Assembly (NCBI GenBank): GCA_031216445.1
Contig: CM062214.1
Span: 12,331,501-12,395,500, forward strand
Direction of reading: 5' to 3'
Length of the DNA: 64,000 nucleotides
From: Lateolabrax maculatus
Taxonomy: Eukaryota > Chordata > Actinopteri > Acropomatiformes > Lateolabracidae
In this document: one piece after another, positions 1-14,900 of the stretch
Layout: every line of letters starts with the position of its first letter
Numbering within the stretch: position 1 is the first letter of the stretch
The notes under the pieces: generated by a model
The model's input: only the letters and a program-made list of their open reading frames with translations
What the model was told of the DNA's origin: nothing
Databases searched by the model: none
Made by a program: the position numbers and the translations under genes

Positions 1-83
1 TGAAACACTTAAGTGATGCATAATACAGTATACAAATTCCTTGTATGTGAAAACTTACTTGGCAATAAACCTGATTCTGATAC
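1..83 (+). mobile_element. 3' tail of an L2-like LINE, cut by the window start
   Basis: The stretch TTGTATGTGAAAACTTACTT, then GGCAATAAACCTGATTCTGA, is the typical 3' end of a teleost non-LTR retrotransposon with a GATTCTGA-type terminal repeat. A closely similar end closes the LINE at 49215-50142 (GGCCAATCAAGCTGATTCTGATTCTGA). Only the 3' untranslated tail lies in the window; the body would lie to the left. The clade (L2-like) is inferred from the shared tail. Confidence 0.7.
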
Positions 84-2819
84 TGGGTGTAAAAGATTTA
101 TACAGGTTTGAGAATTGAAGGGTAGTATAAAATATACAAAATTTAAACATGAGTACCAGGTGTATTGCACATTCAGTCAAATAAAATGTGAATACTCCAT
201 AGACTAAAAATACTTTCAGTTGTTTACGTTGACACCTGTCTTTTTGTATATCTTCCAGTGGCTGCGAGAATCAAATTATCTCCTGTGTGGTGTCTGTTTG
301 GTTTATTTTCTCATCACAGTCACTGTTTGGCCCTCGCCTCCTCCTACTTTCGAGTGAGGATTCATTACTGATCAATTCTCCTTTCTGCTTATTTATCCAG
401 AAAATCTGCTCATCATCTTGTGCTCGCCAGTGACTCTGATTACATGCACAAACAATGTGTTTAAAGTTCTAAATCTGCCCATAATGAGCTGACACTAAGT
501 ACAATATTGCACCACCTAACGAGCTCATAAAAGCAATATGCTAACATTCTGGAGGCAGGAGGTAATTTATGGAAGAGAACTGCAATTTGAGGGGCAGTAG
601 AGGTGGTGATCAACTAGGTAGCAACAAAGAAATTAAGCTTAATTTAAGTTTAAAAAACAAGTGCAATACATGGGTAAATATTTTGATGGAATTTTGAAAG
701 ATTAGGGATTTGCATGTCAATTCCACCTTTGCTGCAAAGATGAAGGATGTAACTAACTAACTTCCCCAGATAGTCATTAAAAGCTGCTAAAATGACCTTG
801 AATTCATTTCTGAAATGTATCTTTGTACTATAACGTTGCTGAGTATTCAGTAGTGTTTCCTTTCCATCTTTAATCAATCAACTTTTTATTGTGAAGTGTC
901 ATTGACATTCTGATGCATTTGTCAGTCAACAATATATTGAAAGAGCTGTTTTCCACAAACACTGAGGAGAGCCGTGGAATAAAGCTTCAGGAGCAAACCT
1001 GGAGTTTGTGAGAGGATAAAAGACGTAGAGGATTAACTGTAAATTCCACCTTTTCTCTCCCCCTCGCTGCCTGCACGGGCTTATTGACCCTTAAAAGACA
1101 TGGAAGTTAACAGCTTGGAACAATTATAGCCACAAAAAAATATTTCTGACTATTCCTGATTTATGTTTCTTCTTAATTTATACTCTATCTCCACACTGTA
1201 GATCTATCCTCTGTATTGTATTCATTCATTCATTCAATTACCATCACCCTGATTCACTGAACCCTGTCTAGTATTTCCACTGGTTGATGGGTTAACCCAC
1301 CCCCCACCCTCTTATTCTCAGTCTTATCTGGTCACCCAGGTGTATAAGATAGGGCCCACAGAGCAGTGGTCCGTTTGTAATGGTAGTCTGTGTCGTGTGC
1401 TCAGTCACCCTGCTGTTTCACAGATGCTGTGCTTTATCTCAAGCAGACTGTAGTTATTATTATATTATTAAAGAAGGCCATAAGAGACACTGGTCCCCTG
1501 GGTAAATATATACTGTGCAAGTGGATAAAGTCCATGATTAACACACCTTGTGTCATTAGTGGGCCGATGTGTGATAACAACCTCTGCACGTGTCCATTTA
1601 GGTGCATGCCAACAGACCTTACACACTATTTGAAGAGAGATGTGTTTATAAGCCTAATATGTGAAGTAGTACCACAACAGCAGGGGAAACGTGATGTGCA
1701 ATCTTGTGAATGATCAAAAATGACTAATAACTTATACTATATAGGAAACAAATTACTTGCAATCCGATGTACACATACCCACAAGTGGAAGTGTATAGAC
1801 ATATAGCAAATGAGTATACAGTAAAATACAGTCGCAATAATGTAAAATATGTCTTCATAGGATAGGTTATAATTGCTAACAAATTACATATGTAAAAACA
1901 TGTAATTATAGCTCCTTACAACTACATTATAGTATGTAAAAAAAACATTTATTTAATGTTTGTATAATGCTTAAGTAGATTTTAAAGGAAATTCTTTCCA
2001 GTTCAGCTTTAATTTGTCTAAATGTACCTGTGTTACGCAGGCCCGTTTACAGCACCAAGGTCAGATAAGTGAGAGGGAGTTAGGTGTTTAGACTCCTGTT
2101 GGCCTGCAAGCACAATAAGAAATGTGATACCTGCCTCCTGGGAGGCATGATAGCGTTTCCTTTTTGCAGAGGTTGGAGTACACACTGACACTCGCTTACA
2201 ATCACTAACACACATACTGTACAGCACACATGCTCTCTGTAGTCAATGACTACATACAGTATATACAGCTATGCCAAGATAAATCCATCATGTTGAGCTA
2301 TTATGCTGCTAGCGGTGCTGGGGAGAATTGCATGCCCCATCCCTCATCTGTGCTTTATTTCCTGCTAAAAATAGGCAGACAAATAAATAACTCTGAGCTC
2401 TAAAAGGACTTAAGCAGTGGGAGAGGGTCCCCGAGTTGGGACCAACAGTTCAGGCCATTCAATGATTGGCTCAATTTGATTTTGAATGTGGTTTGTTTGC
2501 CATTCCATCACACTATATTTGAAGAACACTGCATGACCCCGTGAGGATAAATTAAATGAAGTAAGGTGATATGACAAACGCTATTCAATTCAGAGGACTT
2601 ATGTTAGAGACCTGATAAAAATTCATGGTTAGATGTACCCTCAAGTGTCGTGATTGGCTAATGCCGTGTGGGAGTGCGTCTCCACATCAACAGGATCCTG
2701 GTTATGGTTGATAGCGAGAACAAGCCTGGCAGCGAATCTTCCTCATTCCATGGTCACCTCTTTAAATGGGAAGCACTAACAGAAAAAGCTACCATATTAA
2801 GTTCATGCACATTGTCAAT
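84..2819. other. Non-coding stretch, no gene seen
   Basis: AT-rich sequence with stops in all frames. The longest ATG-started frame is 107 codons (1390-1713, plus) and resembles no family I know. A short ATTC array lies at 1219-1237. No exon with convincing splice sites was found. Confidence 0.6.
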
Positions 2820-2831
2820 CCCCCCCCCCCC
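2820..2831. repeat. C(12) homopolymer
   Basis: Twelve consecutive C residues, a likely length-variable tract. Confidence 0.9.
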
Positions 2832-5200
2832 GTCTCACTTCTTACACTACCTCTGTGAATAAATCATTTCTGTTCATACTGATGTGTCTACCTCATGTGT
2901 CTAGCTGTATGTGTGTAACGGCGTGCAGAAAAATATGATTGGAAATGTCTGAATCAGAAGAATTCAAACTGTTTCAGGTAAGTTTGCATTCACATACACA
3001 CTTAAAATCCCTGGGCAAAAATATCCAGTTTGGTTCAATATAGGCCCGACGCATTACTGGGTTAACTTTCAGATTTTTGTATTTTTAACTTACACTCACT
3101 ATTACCTGCAAAAGTAAACTCAAGTCAAAAGTCTCAGTCCTGATCGGTTCGTACAGGCTACTTTTAATTTTAGTAGCGGATTTATAATTCTGAATTGAAA
3201 TACAACTCTTCAGCTAGAGTAGGTTTGCAACCATATCACTATTAGTTTGGGTAAATAACCGAATGGTGATATAAAAAATAGAACCAAAACTCGGTCAAAA
3301 CAACACATTGTCTTGGATTTGATTGGTGACCCAGTGGTTTGCATTAGTGATATATTGCCCCTAATAGGGCTGTTTTTGACTCAGATTTGTAGTGTGTAAT
3401 GTCTTCACCTATCAAATAAACTTGATTGTTGTTCTTTTTTATTGCCATATGTGACATTTGGAAACTAAACACACTAAATCAGCAAAAAATTTGCAGATAC
3501 TGTATAATCCAAATGTGAATGTGTCTGTGGAGAGACAGAGAAAGTCTACAAAGGGATGAAAGGGTGGTGGTGATTATGCTGTGTATGTGTGGTGCGCTGT
3601 GGGGCATTTGGTTTTATAACCCGTGCATGGTTGAGGAAGCATCTATCGAAGAACTCTCCCACCTCCTCTGCCTCATTTCCTGACCCCTCACGCACCTTTG
3701 AAAGAAGAGCTTTACTTGCATAAAGGCACCAGCTCCAAGCAACTCTGTTTATTCCTCCTTTTCTCTTGCTCTCCCTCACTTCCTCGCCCTGCTTCCCCTG
3801 ATACCGAGCCCCATGAAATCTACACAGCTTTCAAATTAAATGTGAATGAAGGGTATGTATCCTAAGGATTGCATGGCATGATGGTTGAAACCCCATAGTA
3901 AATATGACTTTTGAACCAACAGTATCTCTCAGGCTGTAAGCTGGGAAATATTCTGCACTCTTGCATTACATACAACCTCTTCAGAGAATCTGATCCGTTC
4001 CCGAAGCTTATTGAAAGTGTCAGTAGAGCTACTCGTCTTATCAGTCTTAATATAAATGGAGGATGATGGGATATGGGTCAATTTGCACAAATATTATTAG
4101 TGCACCTACATGTTAAGATGGCCCATTTTACATTAATATTACCTGCATATTTTGTTCAGCAGAACTGAGAATAAACAATTATAATTACTTCCACTACAGG
4201 AGGATTTTTTGAGTATTTACTTTAGGTGAGCCGAGACTGTAGACAAAGTCTAATAGTATTTCTTTGCTAATGGCAGAGTGGGCGTTTCCATTTGAAAGAC
4301 CCATAAAAGAACCCATACGGAGTTAACCTTTAAGAAAGGTGATGTCAATTATGTGTATGAATTATTGTAATTTCCAGTTATATAGTTAGTTAAGCAGTAA
4401 TTTACACTCTGTCCTTTACTTCAGAATAGACTGCACCACCAGTGATTGTAAAAAAATTTGGTACATTTAAGTTAAACTGAAAATGAAAAAAAAAACATAA
4501 TAAAAACTTGTCAGTCATATACCAAAATTAAATTTTATGAATCTCATAACATTACAATTGCATTATTTACTTTATTTACTTGATCACACTAGTGTGATCC
4601 AGTTCAATGCCCCAAACGTTTCCTATTCTGTATGCACTGTAGTGTAAGGTTTTTGCAGCATTAGTGATATGTAGTGTGGTCTATTCCTTTTGATGTACTT
4701 CCATGTTATAGCTTGAATCCATGTTGTGTAACTCCATGTTACTGGATATGTAGTCAGTCTGAGAACATCAAGTTGAATGTCTCACAGCTTAACTCACTGG
4801 GGGACAGCAGTGCACCAGGGGATCAGGCAAAAGCCCAGGTTTGAGGGTCGTTAGCCAATTAACTTATCATTCCAATGCCTGAGAAACACGACAAGAACAG
4901 GCCAAATTGATTTTCTTTGGTTTGATGTTCTCTATCTCTTCCTCCATCCCTCTTTTCCTGTCCCTCTTACTGCCTTCACCATCATTTCCTTGGCGGATCT
5001 ATCACTGTGTTCTGTACTTCTTTCTCTCATTGACATGGCTCCCTGATAGCACCAGCTGACAGGGCTGTGAAGGTCTTTCAGGCAAGGTTCTTATTCAGTA
5101 GGTCATGAGAGAGAAGGTGTTGCCTTATTTTGTCCCAATCTCCAGCTCTGTAAAAGCTTTCCAGAAGACACAGACAGCTTGAGAAAAAAAACCTACAGTG
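2832..5200. other. Non-coding stretch with a perfect 18-bp palindrome
   Basis: No coding signal. At 4582-4599 the sequence GATCACACTAGTGTGATC is a perfect palindrome. The rest is AT-rich unique-looking DNA. Confidence 0.6.
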
Positions 5201-5217
5201 AAAAAAAAAAAAAAAAA
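5201..5217. repeat. A(17) homopolymer
   Basis: Seventeen A residues, preceded by a shorter A-run near 5183-5191. No retrogene body is recognisable upstream, so I call it a simple repeat and not a retroposition tail. Confidence 0.9.
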
Positions 5218-8200
5218 GCCCACTGGCCTCTGATCTGCACCAGTGCAAGAGTGGCAGTTGGTACTAATTGCACGGATACATAGTCATAAATGCACACGCA
5301 AAGCAAAATGACCTACATGCCCATGCACAAACACAAGCTGCTACCCCTACCACGCTTTTGTTCTTGTGTGGTTTTCATAAGTGCTACCAGTGGAGCTTTC
5401 GGAGGACTCGCACACAATCCTGCTCTGTGGCTCTCTCTTCTCTCTGTCTGTGGAACTCCTTGTACTGCAGGACAGATATGGTAGCAGATTGGCCATAGAA
5501 AAACTAAAAATCCAAGCACTCTATCACATATTCTCTGAAATATTCTGCTGCTCGACTACAGTAGAGCATTCAGTTCTTTCCAAATGTGACTCACGTGCTC
5601 ACACGCGCCCAAAATCAATACACATCAAATAATATAACATTCTCAGCTACAAAAAGGTAGCATGCTGCTATTCATCTGACACTATTAAGAGAACAATCTA
5701 CTTGAATCTCACAGTGATAATGGGGTTTATTTAAGGTGTACTGGCATAGCCTGCATCTCAGCAAACGGTTTCTTCATTTTACCTTAAATTATATTTTTCC
5801 CAGATAATAAGAGAGCAGTGAACATGCTTTCAAGGCTAAAACAAAACATACACGTGAAAATTATATTCTGAAAAATACAGCAATACAAAACGCTGTTGTT
5901 GCCATGTTGTTACTTAATTCTATACATAACGATGCATCTACTCCTTTGTGAAGTGCAGTAGTGCTATTTTTAAGTAGCAGTGGCTGTGTTGTGAAGTCCA
6001 TGTTTATCAGCTTATTAAATCTGGTTTCAGATGAGCATCCACACCATACACGCTATTCAACACACTCCAAATCGTAACCACCAGCAGCAGTATTACTCCA
6101 CCTAATACCATTAAAGACCCTGGTACCCCCACACTTGTACAGGAAAATATCTGGTGCTGCCAATGTCTCTATCATTAATTCTTGGAGCTGTTAGATTTCA
6201 AGGTGCATGTGCAATACATACAAAAGGGATGAGCTCTCTGGATTATGTATAATTAAAGATGGGCCATCTCACCATGTCACACTGATGATGTGTGTTTGTT
6301 GTATGAGAGCAGAGGAAGTGCAGCAGCTTAGACAATGGGATTTGCTGGACTTCTCTAAAGACCACAGTGACCCCTGCTGGACGGGTCAAACTGTTGAGTT
6401 TGCAGTGAAGTTGAAGCTTTGGAGAACAAAAAGTGAAAAGAGAGACAGAGATAAAGGCAGTGTTGGAGTAATTTGTTTTCTGAAAGTGAATTATCTTTGT
6501 GAGGATCAGCAGGGTCAAAAATACAGTATTGGACTTCACTTAATGTGTTCTATTGATTGGGAATATAATTAATACATTCACTGCTGTTTGGTGTGTCAGT
6601 GCGTGTTTGAATGAGTAAAAGACAGATTTTCTTTATTTCAGTGTCTTTGGGAAAGGAGAGTGAGGAACAGAAAAAATGTTGAACAATGATGATGTTGTGG
6701 CAAGTTATTCACATGAAGCTCTCAAAGCTAATGTTTGTGTCTCATCAAATACTGTGAAGGATAGGCAAAATATCTGTACACATCATAAATCAAAGTTGCC
6801 AAATGGCACAGGAATGTTACATTGCAATATTAATTATTACTAAAGCTCAATATAAAGACTCCATCTTAGTTTACAATTAATTCCACTGAGCTCCAAAGGC
6901 AAACACAAATATTGTTATAGAAACATAACACAATGTTCACTTTTCAAACATGTCCTCTTACAAGAAAACAGATTATGATTGTGAAATAAAAAGGTTATTT
7001 CTTAAACCTAGAAGTTGATCTTTTCTGCAATAGTGTGAAAGTGAGCAGCACATCCTATCAGTGCATCACACCCAACTCTGTTAACATTATTCAAATGACT
7101 GACAGGGCCAAAAAGAATCGACAGCAAAGAGCAGATTGATCAAATGTGATCTGACTTGTCGCTAAATGTGTAATTGTGGCATCTATCAAGGCGAGGAGGA
7201 AGAGGAAACTGTCACTGGATGTCTCCCCCATGGGAGAGCTAATGGATTTACAGTACTGCCTGACAGATTTTAGAGACCTTACATCATGTTTTTTCAAATA
7301 TGTATTTCTCTCATTTATTGTGAAAGTGGAAGCTCAGGCTTGGCAGTCATGCATGAAATGAGTCAAATCTGTCTGCCTTTTGGCTCTTTTCAGATTTCTC
7401 TAAATAGTTATAATGGTTATATTTACTTTTTATGTTTCACTGTTTTTTAATTTAGATTTTTTTTCTTGAATGAAGTCTGATATTTCTCTAATGTAAAGTA
7501 ACAAATTATATTCAGATTTTTTTTCATCAAACAGATTACATGACAGTGTTGTTGGTGATATAATCATATTTCTAGTAAACTCCCTAACATCAGGTGCATG
7601 TCAGTTTGTTAGACTGAAGATACTGAACTGCACATGTATATACACTAGCTGAACGTCATGCCCTGTTGACTAAACACCAAGAGGAGTTGTCAGGTGAGCA
7701 GGTTCACCAGCTGGAATCAAATTAACATTCAGATCACTCGGCTCATTACTGTAATTTTCATGTGGCTTCAGATGAGGATCAATTATAGGGGTAGGACAAC
7801 TGCCCATAACAAAGCTAGTGTGCTTATCTTCTCACTTTGAGCCACAGGCTTTCAAATGAACACAATGCAAATGAGATCACAAGAGAACCCCCAAATACTC
7901 ATTATCTCACATTCACAAGCAATGTGCCATTGGATATTGACTACATTATTCTCCCTGCAGGGTATCCAAAAGGTTATTTGGCTAGTAGTCTCTAACATTC
8001 CTTTTAGAGAGAATTTAAAAAAAAAAAAAAACGCCTCCCAAACGATCCCAGAACTGCCTCACTAATTGGGTTGTGTGTTTGCGTAATGTCAGATAATATC
8101 TCTGAATAATGACTTTTTGATGGAACATCCAACAACATAACAAACATGGACTGAAGAAGACAATAGTCTGGGTGACGAGAGTTAAAGTCAAAATGCATTC

Positions 8201-11200
8201 TCAATGAGCAAGCCTTTACGCCTGTTGTTTGACCCCACAGAGCGCAGCCTCCTTTACGCCTCCTGCTGAGAAATCAAACAAGCTTAAGTGCAGGCTGTTG
8301 TCTTTGAGCAGTGATGCCTTTGTTGTGTGGGCTGTTGGCTTTCTCCTAAAATGGCTGCACTAATAAACTCTAGGAAGCTGCACGTCATTTAAACACACCA
8401 TATAGTCATCTCCTGTGCTCTTGAGCGGCATTTCAATTATGTCTTTGTCTGGATTGGGTCTTTGTGCCATTATTCAACATGATCTAAATTTAAATCTACA
8501 ACATCTACATGTGACACATCTGTCTTGAAAGAGGTTGGCTATGCTGACATCTTGAATAACTTTCATTAGTTTTGACACATAGCTTATTTGAGTAAGAAAT
8601 CACCCAGTGAAGCTAGTTATCACCAACTTTATTGAAAAGCAGTGTGTCAGATACTTCTACTTTCATTCAGCTCCCCACTTATAAAGAAGCTGATTTTTTT
8701 TTTTTTAAAGATACTATATTTGACATTTTAAGTGGCATCCAAGCTAACATATTCTTTGCTGTCAACTACTGAACACTATATGACTTATCACTACACAGAG
8801 TTTGAAACTCTCACTTAAGGGCTATATGTCATTTTGCTGTGATTGAACATTTAAGTTATTCCTCTTGTCAGCGAGTGTGTGATTTGTCTGGTCTTTTGCT
8901 GTCTTATTCCTCTTGTGAGGAAAAAAAAATGCATTCATTTCCACAGGGAACTGATGGATTGTGCTCACCTTCAAGTTGCTCGCATTATTTATCTTTTTGT
9001 CCTGCACACTACATTTTCATCAAACAGTTCTCCCCTATAATTTGCTACCATGTATCCCTCAATCAAGAGAGCAGGGCTTAATGAGACACTTACAATGAGG
9101 ACAGATGTAATTCACACCCTCGGACTTTGTTTATTGGACAGTCGTGTCTCCTCACATCCTAACGGGGAGTGATGAGATGCTCACTCATCCATCTTTATAG
9201 AAAAAAAAAACAACATCACTGCAGCATTAAATATTTTTTACATCCTATCAGAATGCACCAGCTGAATAGCATCGCTTTTGATATGCATTGCAATTGAATA
9301 AACATCCATTTTGCTCAGGCCAGGTACAGTGTATTGATTATTTTTAAGTGCCAGGACATTCGTTAAAGCAAACCATTAATTGAATAGCAGGTGTATTCGA
9401 AATACTTTAAAAACAGAAATAGTGATTGTGATTTTAGCCTACTGTCCTCAGCACAATCCTAACGCTGTTGTTACCAACCTTTTTTGACCCCTTCTTACTG
9501 GTTGCATACATTTAAACCAGAGTGATGTTTCCTCTGAGATTCTTTCATTTAAAAAGTTTTAGAGGTCTGAAAGGGATGATAAAGATTACAGAGAAAAGTT
9601 TAAAAAAAAAAAAAAAAAAGTGTAGCAAATATTTTTCTTAATTTCTTTGCTTTGTCATCTCAAGTTTTCTAAAATGTTTGCTATTACTGTAGGAGCTTTA
9701 TAAGACCATAATATGTCAAACACTGATGTGCTATGTTCAGCCTAATGCAGACATCTGGCCCCAAGTCGCCAGAAAATAAACTGATTAATGCTGCTTTAAT
9801 CCTTTCACCACCCTTCAGATTTATCTTGTGACCTCTGGGGGCTCCTGACCCCAGGTTGGGACGCACTGTCATAACATTTTATGTGGTTATTCTGAGTTAC
9901 TTTAAAGCTGTTCGTCACACCTGGTTTCAATCGAAAAACCTTGTAAACACGGCTTCCATTTCCAGGCTGGTGTTATGTGATGACATGTTTTAGGGTGTTG
10001 CCTTTGATAACTCAAAGAACCTATTAAAGTATCATCTTTACCAGCACTCCTTATATTTCAAGTGTGTACACCTACATCATTTCATACTTTGTTCTGTCTA
10101 AAATTATGCAAAAAAAAAAAAAAAAACATATTCTACGTGTTGGTTTTAGGTTCCACACATATCTAAATACACTGTTTCATCAAAACAAAGCCTCAGGTTG
10201 TTGTGAATATTCTTTTTAATTTCTCCTGGCCTTCCACTTCATCTCATCTCATCTTTATCGGCTTATCACTGCATCCTTTTTGCACTCCACACATTCCTGC
10301 TATCATTTACACAGCAGATTATTGCCCCTGTCTGTTCATGATAAAATACTGCGATAAAATTAATACTGCGATAAAATGAATTAAAGCTTCAAGTATGTCT
10401 TCCCAATGCTTATGAGTGAGGCTGGTATATTACCATGTTTATATGACACCTATCCTCCTGTAAACTCTGGTAAGCAGAAACAGAGGCAGTCAGACTATAA
10501 AACACACTGCCTTCCCCAGATCCAAGTATTTATGAGAATAAAAACAACAGGCCTTAAATCAGACATCAAGAGGGGCCGAAGACTATACTGAGAAGCCATG
10601 CTGTGTCCAGTCCTTCACTGCATCTTCTGGTGAGTTCATTTAGTATTTAATGTATGAAAAAAAATGCATGAATTCTCCTTTTAATTTTACTCAAGAGGCT
10701 GGTATTTGGTCACTTTCATTTAGTTAGGATGTATTGAGAATTCTCTTCATTTCAAGCCTCTCGTCTTTAGTCAAAGCCATTGTTTCAGTTGCTGAGAAAC
10801 TGGCAGTTATCTACAATGATGTTCTTCGGTCATGTAAACCAGTTGTGTGATTATATATTCAATGCATACAAGCCAATATTCTTTGGTTTAAAAGGTTAAA
10901 TGTGTGTCTCATTTGTGGGTCTGGTGACAAATGATGCTCTGAAATATCCATTACTGTATACGTCAGGCTTATGTGTTCCACATCAGTTATCCCCACTGTC
11001 CCTCTCCACTTGCCATGCTGGCTTTTGTTTAAAACAGGAGGAATAATGTGGTCAGTCCTCAAAGGAACATTTGCCTGTAGGTACAGAGAGGGCAACATAA
11101 GATTGTTCTTGTTATTTTTGTTTTCTGTGTCTGGGGGGGATGCTATCAATCAGGAGTGAGAGGGAAAATATAATAATAATACTGTAGTAAGAAAAAACAG

Positions 11201-11664
11201 CCCCAGTGCAAATGGTTGGCTTGTGTGACAGGTGAGTGAACACTTATTGCAAACAAAAACATGGAGGCAATCCAGGTTATGAATTTGCCTGCCCTCGACT
11301 CGGAGCAGTTAGCAATCATGTGTGGACAACCATTTGGTGGATCGTGTCTGGTTTATTTTTATACTTATACTTATATACACATCATTGCAAGTGTTGAACA
11401 TCAGGGGCCAGACGCATTGAGCTCTGTGTACATTCACAACTAAAACTACGCACAGACACAGAAATATGCATTTGTGTGTATGCATCGTTTATACATCTGG
11501 CACCTGGATTGGTTTGCATATTTTGTTGCCAGAGATGTGTGGCATTTCTGTAGGGCAGGGTGGAGGGAGACATACAGTAAATGACGAGACATGGCAGGGG
11601 TTGGTGTAAGTGTGCTCTGTGTGAGGGTAGGTGTCTGCAGTAGTCCTACCTTCAATTTTAAGGG
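5218..11664. other. Non-coding stretch with homopolymer runs
   Basis: No gene or recognisable transposon. A-runs lie at 8017-8031, 9602-9619 and 10110-10126, and a T-run near 8693-8705. The segment 8200-8460 looks unique and has several Sox-like AACAAAG/CTTTGTT words; it is only a guess at a regulatory element. Confidence 0.55.
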
Positions 11665-11987
11665 AAAATTCTGGTATTTTTCAACCTGGGTCATAAGCTC
11701 ACAATTGTGGGTGAGTAGGTTTTTAATATTTTAAATAAATCACATAAATTGTTGCGTCTCCAGACAAAAGTAAACATCAAATTAGCCCCCTGCATTAGCT
11801 ATTTTTGCAAACTGCATAGGAATCTACTTACAGGGCAACCAGCCGGCTAACCAAACAGCTGTCTGTTCATCTGCACAGGCTGGTTTGTTTACATGTGCTG
11901 GGCTCTGGATTTAGCCTGTGTGCAAACTATAGAAGTAGTAGGACACGATTATGAGAATAAGACCTCGGTTGAAAAATACTGGAAATA
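11665..11987. mobile_element. MITE-like non-autonomous DNA transposon with terminal inverted repeats
   Basis: The left end (about 11667-11692) and the reverse complement of the right end (about 11961-11986) match at 21 of 26 positions, sharing the core GTATTTTTCAACC. The 320-bp length, inverted ends and absence of coding capacity fit a miniature inverted-repeat element. I recall this 'TTTTTCAACC ... GGTTGAAAAATA' sequence as dispersed in fish genomes. The superfamily cannot be told, because no clear target-site duplication is visible. Confidence 0.65.
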
Positions 11988-14900
11988 GTGTACGGTACAT
12001 GGTTTTCAGTCCACGTTTAATAATTGTCTTCTGTTATTTGTATTGCAGCCTTTGTGAATGTAAATGTGTGAGTCTTACTGTCTGGGCAGAGGTTTTAGGT
12101 TTCACACTGGGATGTTACCTGATGATTTCAGTTCTTTTTTCTTATCTTATTCAAAGCAAATTTGAATGGCCATACAGTGTGGGCAGCTATACCATCTACC
12201 TGTTGAGAAGTCCAACTGTTCTGTTTGAGCCTTCACATAGACTTGACTTTTTTTAAGACACAAAGGGAAATGGATATAATTACAGTTGGGGTTGAGGGAG
12301 GCAGACATAATGCAGGGACCTAGACACCTACCTTGGCCAGTCTATAATTAATTTGCTTTCAGGGCTGTACCATCTGGTCTACGTGTAACAGCAGCTTCCA
12401 TAGGGTTCACCTTATAGCCTGAAATGCCTGTCACTAAACCCATCATAAATCTGTGGTTGAACAACAAATTAATCTTTCAGTGGATGCCCAAACATGTTTC
12501 CCTCTCTGTTACACAGAGGTGAGAATCACAGGAGTATAAAAAAAGAGAGTGAAAGAAAAAAAATTACTATTTAGTAGCTGCAGTAGAGGATTATACTTAT
12601 TTCAAAGAAGAAGTGGAAGAGTAATCCAGTTAACATTTGGGTGTCTCCGCCCTTGGGGAACAGGGGGCCCTCACAGCCACAGTATTTAAGCAGTCATCAT
12701 GGCCTCACAGAACAATGTTCAGTCTCATTACCACTTAACGGCTTTATTAAAGTCCAGCTCCAAACCCCTTACATGACATCAAACGTGTTCCATTATATTG
12801 TTACATCTAGTACAAAGTTGTAGAAGCCATTAAAACGCAATGGTGAGGAAAGCTCTGGACACAAAAGTGGGTGAAACCTATTGAATGTTTTCTTTTTTCT
12901 TTCTTTTTTTTTCCCCCCCTAAAGCTTCATTTAGAAAATTAGAGCAGCTCATGGTGATTGTGAAAAGCTTACCATTGAATACTTCCCTTGAGGGAGAGTC
13001 TTATAGTAAATGTGCTTCCCACATGATCATTAACCATAAACATCAAAGACACTTGACCCAATCATTTCTGGTGTGGTAGAGCTAATGCAGCTTAATTAAA
13101 ATCCTCTTAAGGATCACCATGGGTGACCTCTGGAATATGCTGTCTAGATCATCACAGGCAAACTTCTTTCATTTCTAGTCTACATTAAGTCATCATACTA
13201 ATAGACCAGATAGTCTTCATTTGTTTTCTAAATCATCATTCTTTCAGACATGCATCAACTGAAAATAATGAAATAATGTTTGATCACTGACAGGCGTGAC
13301 CAAAATTATATTACCAAATGACTTTTAATCTAATGGGAATCAATCAATTCAGTGTTTTTATAGTTTTATTTAAAGAGACTGTGCTCATAATACAAATTAC
13401 AGCATTCATCTGTTCTTAAAAATGCCTGCAGAAAAAGTACAAAATGTTGCATGTTCAGCTGACCAACTGTGTACGCAAATACACTATTTTACCCTAAATT
13501 AGTGCCAAATTACATGGTTCTTTCCAGGAACCTTTTCGTAGCAAGTATTGAGATGTAACTTGTTTACTTTGAAAAACTTCTTGATAAAGGTTGTTTTATG
13601 TGTGTTCATGCCAGTAAAATATTCCCCATTGCTTTATGTACATATTCACATAATGTATCTATACACATGAAGATAAAAATGTGTGTATTCTGTCAAAGCA
13701 GCATTTCTTTCTCCCTGATGTCGCTGCTTTTTTTTTTTTTTTTTAACTTGTATCAAAGCTTGCACATAAAACGCGAATGTGGATACCTTAGCACAGCACC
13801 TCCAGCTAGTGCACATCCTCTGTACTCTCTCTCTGTAGATCTGACCTTCAAAAAGGTCCTATGAGCCACATTCACGCAATTGCTTCCAGTCACTGCCATA
13901 CAATGGAAAGTCAGAGAATGCAAGGCAGGACGACAAAAGTGTAGAACCTTGTGCCTATTCCACGTTTCTTTTATTAGATTTTAGAAGACATTTGGAATAG
14001 GAACAATGCCCCAGAGGCACTTCAACCATATATCAATAGTAGTCATGGCATTTAAATGTCACACAGGATTAGATACTTGCATTACCATCACACCTGGAGC
14101 TCATCCTTACACATCGCTCCAGAAGCATAGGGTTCTTCTAGTCTTTGTCATAGGAGAGCAATGTATAGTGATTCCAGGAGAGCAGAGGAGAGCCGGTATG
14201 AGCACCAGAGAGCCCCCTAGGGCAGAGCAGTCAATGCAGAGCTTGCTGTCCAACCTGCACCTTTCTTTCTCCAGCCTCCCTACCTCTTTCTCCTGGCAAA
14301 TCATTTGGAGAGGGACGGATCATGTGGAGCCAAACCCCAGTTATCTGGCAGAAGATCACACAGATGGGCCAGACTGAGCCAGCTGAACCCACAGGCAGCT
14401 GGGAGTGATGATGCACAGGATGCTTCCTATCAACAGGATGTACTGTAGCGCAGAAGCTTCACAGGCTGACACACCAGACAGAGCCACTGAAGGAGGGCCT
14501 GCAACGAGACCAAAGAGGACAGGGGGACAGAGGGGGAGCGGCTAGATTAAGAGGAGGGCCTCCAATCTGCAGAACTGAGTGAAGAGTTGAAGTGGGAAAT
14601 GAGGAAAGATGTGAAGCAGGTTTGTAGGCATACAATGAAAAAAAGAAGAAAAAATGACAGCATGATGATAAAGCAAGAGCTTTGAGGGAGAGGAGAGAAA
14701 GATAAACTTTGTAAAGAGTGGTGAGGTGACAGGAAAATTAAATATGTTAAAGGAGAAAGAGGAAACATTAAAAGAGGAAATGTATTTGGACTACATGTCT
14801 TTTCCCGAGGACATTAAAACGTTTGGGAGAAATGGAATGGGGATCGGGGTGAGGGTGGGTTGTTGTTGACATTTCATTTAATTCACCACTAGGTCATGTT

